Positions 30,759 through 34,608 of a stretch of DNA of 34,608 nucleotides are shown in pieces. The notes beneath the pieces are model-generated. The model did no database searches. It was not told the origin of the DNA and saw nothing but the letters and a program-made list of their open reading frames with translations. This DNA comes from an uncultured Collinsella sp. (lineage in GTDB: Bacteria; Actinomycetota; Coriobacteriia; Coriobacteriales; Coriobacteriaceae). Every line of letters begins with the position of its first letter. Position 1 is the first letter of the stretch. Made by a program: the position numbers and the translations under genes. The DNA is taken from contig CABSNL010000019.1 in NCBI GenBank assembly GCA_902479095.1, positions 1-34,608 on the forward strand, given 5' to 3'.

Positions 30759-31280
30759 ATGCCCCAGCAGTACAAAATCGACAAGGTTGCAGAGATCGAG
30801 TCCCGTATCGCCGAGAACGCCGGTCTGTTCGTCGTCAACTACAACGGTCTGACGGTTAAGCAGGCTCAGGAGCTGCGTCATCAGCTTCGCGAGTGCGGCG
30901 CCGAGATGAAGGTCTACAAGAACAACCTGGTCAAGATCGCTCTCAAGAACCAGGAGCAGCCCGAGATCGACGAGATCCTCGCCGGCCCCGTCGCTTATGT
31001 GTTCTACGAGACCGAGCCGGTCGAGGCCGCTAAGGCCCTTAAGGACTTCTCCGCTAAGTCCAAGGGCGTCCTTGAGATCAAGGGCGGTATCTCCGACGGC
31101 AAGGCCGTTTCCGCTGATGATGTTAAGGCTATCGCCGAGCTGCCCACCAAGGATCAGCTTCTCGGCCAGATCGCCGGTCTCATCTCCGGTTTCGCTCGCG
31201 ACATCGCTGTCTGCGTCAACGGCGTTTCCTCTGGTCTCGCTCGTTCGATCCAGCAGGTCTCCGAGCAGAAGGCAGCCTAG
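30759..31280 (+). CDS. rplJ: 50S ribosomal protein L10
   Basis: L10 anchors the L7/L12 stalk on the ribosome. The 173-residue protein shows the N-terminal rRNA-binding part (VAEIESRIAENAGLFVVNYNGLTVKQAQELRHQLRE, then YKNNLVKIAL) and a C-terminal helix for L7/L12 dimers. GAGGAGGT lies 7 bp before the ATG. It forms an operon with rplL, 102 bp downstream, and is preceded by an L10-type leader. It is separated from rplKA by about 23 kb. Confidence 0.98.
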   Translation: MPQQYKIDKVAEIESRIAENAGLFVVNYNGLTVKQAQELRHQLRECGAEMKVYKNNLVKIALKNQEQPEIDEILAGPVAYVFYETEPVEAAKALKDFSAKSKGVLEIKGGISDGKAVSADDVKAIAELPTKDQLLGQIAGLISGFARDIAVCVNGVSSGLARSIQQVSEQKAA

Positions 31281-31382
31281 TCGCTGTTTTCACCCGCGGC
31301 GGCAACGCCGCACCCCTGGCGCATTCGCGCCGTGTTTTAACTGATCTCCGTGCACAGACACGGAAACCGAAAGGACTTAGAA

Positions 31383-31760
31383 ATGGCTAAGCTTACCACC
31401 GATGAGATCATCGATGCTCTTAAGGAAATGACCCTTCTCGAGGCTTCCGAGCTCGTTAAGGCTATCGAGGACACCTTCGGCGTTTCCGCCGCTGCTCCTG
31501 CTGCTGTTGTCGCCGCTCCCGCTGCTGGCGCTGCTGAGGCCGAGGAGAAGACCGAGTTTGACGTCGTGCTCGAGGGCTTCGGCGACAACAAGATCCAGGT
31601 CATCAAGGCCGTCCGTGAGCTCACCAACCTTGGCCTGAAGGAGGCCAAGGAGGTCGTCGAGGGCGCTCCCAAGGCTGTTCTCGAGGGTGCCAAGAAGGAG
31701 GACGCCGAGGCCGCCAAGGAGAAGCTCGAGGCTGCTGGCGCTGCTGTCACCCTCAAGTAA
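31383..31760 (+). CDS. rplL: 50S ribosomal protein L7/L12
   Basis: This is the stalk protein that recruits translation GTPases. The 125-residue protein has the N-terminal dimerisation domain (MAKLTTDEIIDALKEMTLLEASELVKAIE) and an Ala-rich hinge. The C-terminal domain has EKTEFDVVLEGFGDNKIQVIKAVRELTNLGLKEAKEVVEGAPK. AAAGGA lies 7 bp before ATG 31383; the frame is open 33 bp further up without a ribosome binding site. A strong terminator follows, so rpoB is not simply continuous with rplJL. Confidence 0.98.
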   Translation: MAKLTTDEIIDALKEMTLLEASELVKAIEDTFGVSAAAPAAVVAAPAAGAAEAEEKTEFDVVLEGFGDNKIQVIKAVRELTNLGLKEAKEVVEGAPKAVLEGAKKEDAEAAKEKLEAAGAAVTLK

Positions 31761-31787
31761 TCAGGCTTTCTCGCCAGATTTCTTTGC

Positions 31788-31822
31788 AGACGGGGTTCGC
31801 ATTGCGAGCCCCGTCTTTTTTG
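31788..31822 (+). terminator. Terminator of rplJL
   Basis: AGACGGGGTTCGC pairs with GCGAGCCCCGTCT (one wobble or mismatch) around a 3-nt loop, followed by TTTTTTG. Confidence 0.95.
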
Positions 31823-31963
31823 TTATGGCCACTCTATTTTGCTGGCTCGGCATGCAAATTGCTGCCGCTTGCGGTGCTTTGGGGTCGCTACCGTTTGGCG
31901 ATAAAATTGCACCATTCGAGCATTAATTTGCGTTGACCTGCTGAAGAATGGCGCTTGCCTGCA

Positions 31964-31992
31964 TTAACGTTAATTAACAGCGGTAAGATAAT
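31964..31992 (+). promoter_or_regulatory. Putative galU promoter
   Basis: The -35 is TTAACG (31964-31969) and the -10 is GATAAT (31987-31992), with a 17-bp spacer. Overlapping palindromes TTAACGTTAA and GTTAATTAAC lie on the -35 side. The rest of the 31823-32063 gap shows nothing coding. Confidence 0.55.
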
Positions 31993-32072
31993 CCGGTATC
32001 GCAATTTGGTCTGCGGCCGGTGAGCCGCATGCACGGGCGTTATTTGCGCCTGCGAAAGGATCCTTGAATACT

Positions 32073-32981
32073 ATGAAGGCAATCATCCCCGCCGCCGGTC
32101 TTGGCACGCGTTTTCTGCCTGGCACCAAGTGCACGCCCAAAGAAATGCTGCCGGTGCTCGACAAGCCGGTCATCCAGTACGTCGTTGAGGAGGCGCTCGA
32201 CCCCGAGGAGGTCGATGATGCCATTATCGTCACCTCGCCCGGCAAGCCCGAGCTGCTGAACTACTTCCAGCCCGACCGTTCGCTCGAGAACCTGCTGCGC
32301 GAGCGCGGTAAGGACGCCTACGCCGACGCTGTCGCCCATGCGGGCGGTATGCCGGTCGACTTCCGCTATCAGTACGAGCCCAAGGGTCTCGGTCACGCCA
32401 TTCGCTCTGCCGCCGACGCTGTGGCAGGGGAGAACTTCCTGGTTCTTCTGGGCGACTACGTTGTGCCCAACCGTGATATCTGCGACAAGATGCTTGCCGT
32501 CTCCAAGGAGCACGGTGGCGCTTCGGTTATCGCCGTTGCCGCGTGTGCTCCCGAGGAGGTTAGCCGCTACGGCGTTATCGCCGGTGAGCGCGTGGGCTCG
32601 CTCGAGGGCGCCGAGGATGTTGCCGATGGCGAGCCGGGTGCCGTGTGGCGCATCGGCGGCCTGGTGGAGAAGCCTGCTCCCGAGGCGGCTCCGTCCAACC
32701 TGTACATCGTCGGCCGCTACCTGCTGAGCCCGCTGGTCATGGACCTTCTTGCCGACCAGCAGGCCGGTAAGGGCGGCGAGATCCAGCTGACCGACGCCAT
32801 GGCCCGTTCGCTCGATCGCGAGGCCATGTATGCCGTCGTCATCGATCCGCTGTCGGGCTACGACACCGGTACCCCGTCTGGTTGGATGGCCACCAACGCC
32901 CTCATGGCTGCAAGCGATCCTCGTTTTGCAGGCGCCTTCTGGGATGCCATCGACGAGCGCGGCGGCTTGATGCGCAAGTAG
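32073..32981 (+). CDS. galU: UTP-glucose-1-phosphate uridylyltransferase
   Basis: GalU makes UDP-glucose for cell-envelope glycans and galactose use. The 302-residue protein has the nucleotidyltransferase signature AAGLGTRFLPGTKCTPKEMLPV, QYEPKGLGHAI, the VLLGDYV metal-binding Asp region and GEIQLTDAM near the C-terminus. The start is uncertain: ATG 32073 gives the usual N-terminus, but AAAGGA is 12 bp up; an in-frame TTG at 32064 is 3 bp after the same site. The gene stands between rplL and rpoB with terminators on both sides. Confidence 0.95.
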   Translation: MKAIIPAAGLGTRFLPGTKCTPKEMLPVLDKPVIQYVVEEALDPEEVDDAIIVTSPGKPELLNYFQPDRSLENLLRERGKDAYADAVAHAGGMPVDFRYQYEPKGLGHAIRSAADAVAGENFLVLLGDYVVPNRDICDKMLAVSKEHGGASVIAVAACAPEEVSRYGVIAGERVGSLEGAEDVADGEPGAVWRIGGLVEKPAPEAAPSNLYIVGRYLLSPLVMDLLADQQAGKGGEIQLTDAMARSLDREAMYAVVIDPLSGYDTGTPSGWMATNALMAASDPRFAGAFWDAIDERGGLMRK

Positions 32982-33001
32982 GCCTTCGGGCAACGATATT
33001 T

Positions 33002-33035
33002 ACGGGCGCGGACCTCGGTTCGCGCCCGTTTTTTA
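33002..33035 (+). terminator. Terminator of galU
   Basis: ACGGGCGCG (33002-33010) pairs perfectly with CGCGCCCGT (33021-33029), followed by TTTTT. Confidence 0.95.
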
Positions 33036-33064
33036 TAAGAGCTGCGATTGCCGGCCCTCTGTTC

Positions 33065-33121
33065 ACAGAAAATATATGAACATATGTTCGATGCACATAC
33101 ATCTACCTGCATGTTTTCTGT
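33065..33121. promoter_or_regulatory. Nested palindromes upstream of rpoB, including a LexA-like box
   Basis: GAACATATGTTC (33078-33089) is a perfect palindrome matching the Gram-positive LexA core GAAC-N4-GTTC. It lies inside a second inverted pair, ACAGAAAA (33065-33072) and TTTTCTGT (33114-33121). A weak promoter (TTGCCC, 16 bp, TAAACT) may follow at about 33169-33196. LexA binding is not shown. Confidence 0.5.
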
Positions 33122-33268
33122 CGAAAAACTTTGCTACTCCAAAAACTCAATCACGTCAAGGCTTTTCTTGCCCAACGGTCGGTACCTGATAAACTATTAG
33201 GTTGCGATAACTGGCGAAGCTATGCCTCGCCAATCCACCGAGCATTTCCGTGAAGGAGGAAAAACCTG

Positions 33269-34608
33269 GTGACCTACGCATACACTGCCACTGAGCGCAA
33301 GCGCGTCAGCTTCGGGAAAATCCCGGAGGCCATGGAGCTCCCCAACCTTATCTCTGTTCAAAGGGAATCCTTTGAGCGTTTTAAGGACGAGGGCCTTCGT
33401 GAGGCATTCAAGGAATCCAGCCCCATCCAGAGCCAGAACCATGTTCTCGAGGTTACCTTCGGCGAGCATCAGTTCGGCGACCCCGCGCACACCGTCGAGG
33501 AGTGCCGCGAGAAGGATATGACCTATCAGGCTCCGCTTCTGACCGACGTCCGTCTTACCAACAAGGAGACCGGCGAGATCAAGGAGCAGCTCGTCTTCAT
33601 GGGCGACTTCCCCATGATGACCGATCAGGGCACCTTCATCATCAACGGTACCGAGCGTATCGTCGTCTCGCAGCTCGTCCGTTCCCCGGGTGTGTACTAC
33701 AGCTCCGAGATGGATTCGGGCAAGCAGATCTACAAGGCCCAGATCATCCCGTCCCGCGGTGCCTGGCTTGAGTTTGAGGTCGACAAGCGCGACCAGCTCA
33801 TGGTCTCCATCGACCGTAAGCGCAAGCAGAGCGCCACGATGTTCCTGCGCGCCCTTGGCATCGCCGTCACCAACGACGACATCATCGAGCTGCTCGGCAA
33901 CTCCGATGTGATCAAGCGCACCCTCGAGCGCGATACCGCCCTCACTCGCGAGGACGCCCTCATCGAGATTTACCGCCGTCTGCGCCCGGGCGAGCCTCCT
34001 ACCGTGGATGCTTCCCGTAGCCTGCTCGAGGGCCTGCTCTTCAACCCGCAGCGCTACGATCTGGCCCGCGTCGGTCGTTACAAGGTCAACAAGAAGCTCA
34101 ACCTCACCACCGAGGAAGAGGTCACGGTGCTCACCGACGAGGATATCGTCGCGACGCTGCGCTACCTGCTGTCCCTCGCCGCCGGCGAGCAGGGCTTCAA
34201 GGTCGACGACATCGACCACTTTGGCAACCGCCGTATCCGCACCGTCGGCGAGCTCGTCGCCAACCAGTTCCGTATCGGCATGAGCCGTATGGAGCGCGTC
34301 GTCCGTGAGCGCATGAGCTCCCAGGACATCGACGAGATCACCCCGCAGTCGCTCATCAACATCCGTCCGATCGTGGCCTCCATCAAGGAGTTCTTCGGTT
34401 CCTCGCAGCTCTCGCAGTTCATGGACCAGGCGAACCCCCTGACCGGTCTGACCCACAAGCGCCGTCTGTCCGCACTCGGCCCTGGCGGTCTTGCCGGCCA
34501 CAAGTCGGGCTCCAGCCGCCGCACCAACGTGCCGACGGCCGTCCGCGACGTTCACAACTCGCACTACAGCCGCATGTGCCCGATCGAGACCCCCGAAGGC
34601 CCCAACAT
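33269..34608 (+). CDS. rpoB: RNA polymerase beta subunit (5' part, cut by window edge)
   Basis: The first 446 residues of the catalytic beta subunit of RNA polymerase are visible, ending in CPIETPEGPN at the right edge. The N-terminal lobes (ELPNLISVQRESFERF, then TFIINGTERIVVSQLVRSPGVYY) and the rifampicin-binding region (FFGSSQLSQFMDQANPLTGL, then THKRRLSALGPGGL) are present. The usual rifampicin-contact residues Q, D, H, R and S are all wild type; only the variable position after DQ is Ala. The start is GTG 33269 (VTYAYTATERKR) with GAAGGAGG about 9 bp upstream. It has its own control region after the galU terminator. Confidence 0.98.
   Translation, partial: MTYAYTATERKRVSFGKIPEAMELPNLISVQRESFERFKDEGLREAFKESSPIQSQNHVLEVTFGEHQFGDPAHTVEECREKDMTYQAPLLTDVRLTNKETGEIKEQLVFMGDFPMMTDQGTFIINGTERIVVSQLVRSPGVYYSSEMDSGKQIYKAQIIPSRGAWLEFEVDKRDQLMVSIDRKRKQSATMFLRALGIAVTNDDIIELLGNSDVIKRTLERDTALTREDALIEIYRRLRPGEPPTVDASRSLLEGLLFNPQRYDLARVGRYKVNKKLNLTTEEEVTVLTDEDIVATLRYLLSLAAGEQGFKVDDIDHFGNRRIRTVGELVANQFRIGMSRMERVVRERMSSQDIDEITPQSLINIRPIVASIKEFFGSSQLSQFMDQANPLTGLTHKRRLSALGPGGLAGHKSGSSRRTNVPTAVRDVHNSHYSRMCPIETPEGPN

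Noticed and set aside
34390..34500. A rifampicin-resistance change in rpoB (Ala after DQ in MDQANPL)
   Set aside because: That position varies naturally among bacteria and all main drug-contact residues are wild type.
1..34608. CRISPR array, prophage or toxin-antitoxin locus
   Set aside because: No regularly spaced direct repeats, phage structural genes or small paired toxin/antitoxin genes were seen.

Overview
The window looks like the chromosome of a high-GC, gut-type actinobacterium of the Coriobacteriia, most likely Collinsella or a close relative. This is an inference from protein flavour, codon use (GAG, AAG and CTC/CTG preferred) and gene content. No 16S rRNA gene is present to confirm it. 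Most of the sequence has high GC. The first ~2.9 kb is visibly more AT-rich, and the insertion sequence at 20.9-22.4 kb is visibly more GC-rich.

Layout. (1) 1-2620: a beta-glucoside cassette with a PTS EIIB domain cut by the window edge, a GH1 6-phospho-beta-glucosidase and a divergent RpiR-type regulator. (2) 2621-7482: a translation and transcription core on the + strand: tRNA-Tyr, tRNA-Thr, tRNA-Met, tuf, rpmG, tRNA-Trp, secE, nusG, rplK and rplA. Two matching TTGACA promoters and strong terminators are visible. (3) 7500-19574: a long run of minus-strand genes: a metallophosphoesterase coupled to an unusual ParB-like/BMP-like fusion protein, an MscS channel, a surface 5'-nucleotidase with a LAATG sorting signal, a TrpXYZ-like ABC importer, a WYL regulator, asnS and a glucose-type EIIA. 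(4) 19818-30252: an alpha/beta hydrolase, an IS110-family element next to a long palindrome, a FeoA-FeoB fusion with DtxR-like boxes in its leader, an MFS exporter, a GH13 amylase overlapping no gene but tightly followed by a hypoxanthine-DNA glycosylase, an unrecognised protein and a PLP aminotransferase. (5) 30253-34608: a nested palindrome of about 190 bp, an L10-type leader with attenuator, rplJ, rplL, galU and the 5' part of rpoB.

The usual rplKAJL-rpoBC cluster is therefore present but split: about 23 kb of unrelated genes separates rplA from rplJ, and galU lies between rplL and rpoB. Non-coding DNA is rich in structure. Four intergenic hairpins share an AAAGGG-CAG core. Other perfect inverted repeats are longer. 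Three ribosomal/tRNA promoters share a GGTTTTC block just upstream of the -35 box.

The most interesting items are the IS110-family element, with 14-bp subterminal inverted repeats and a structured 263-nt non-coding end that may encode a bridge RNA; the large nested palindrome before rplJ; and the ParB-like/BMP-like protein with no signal peptide. I found no CRISPR array, rRNA gene, prophage or obvious new defence system.
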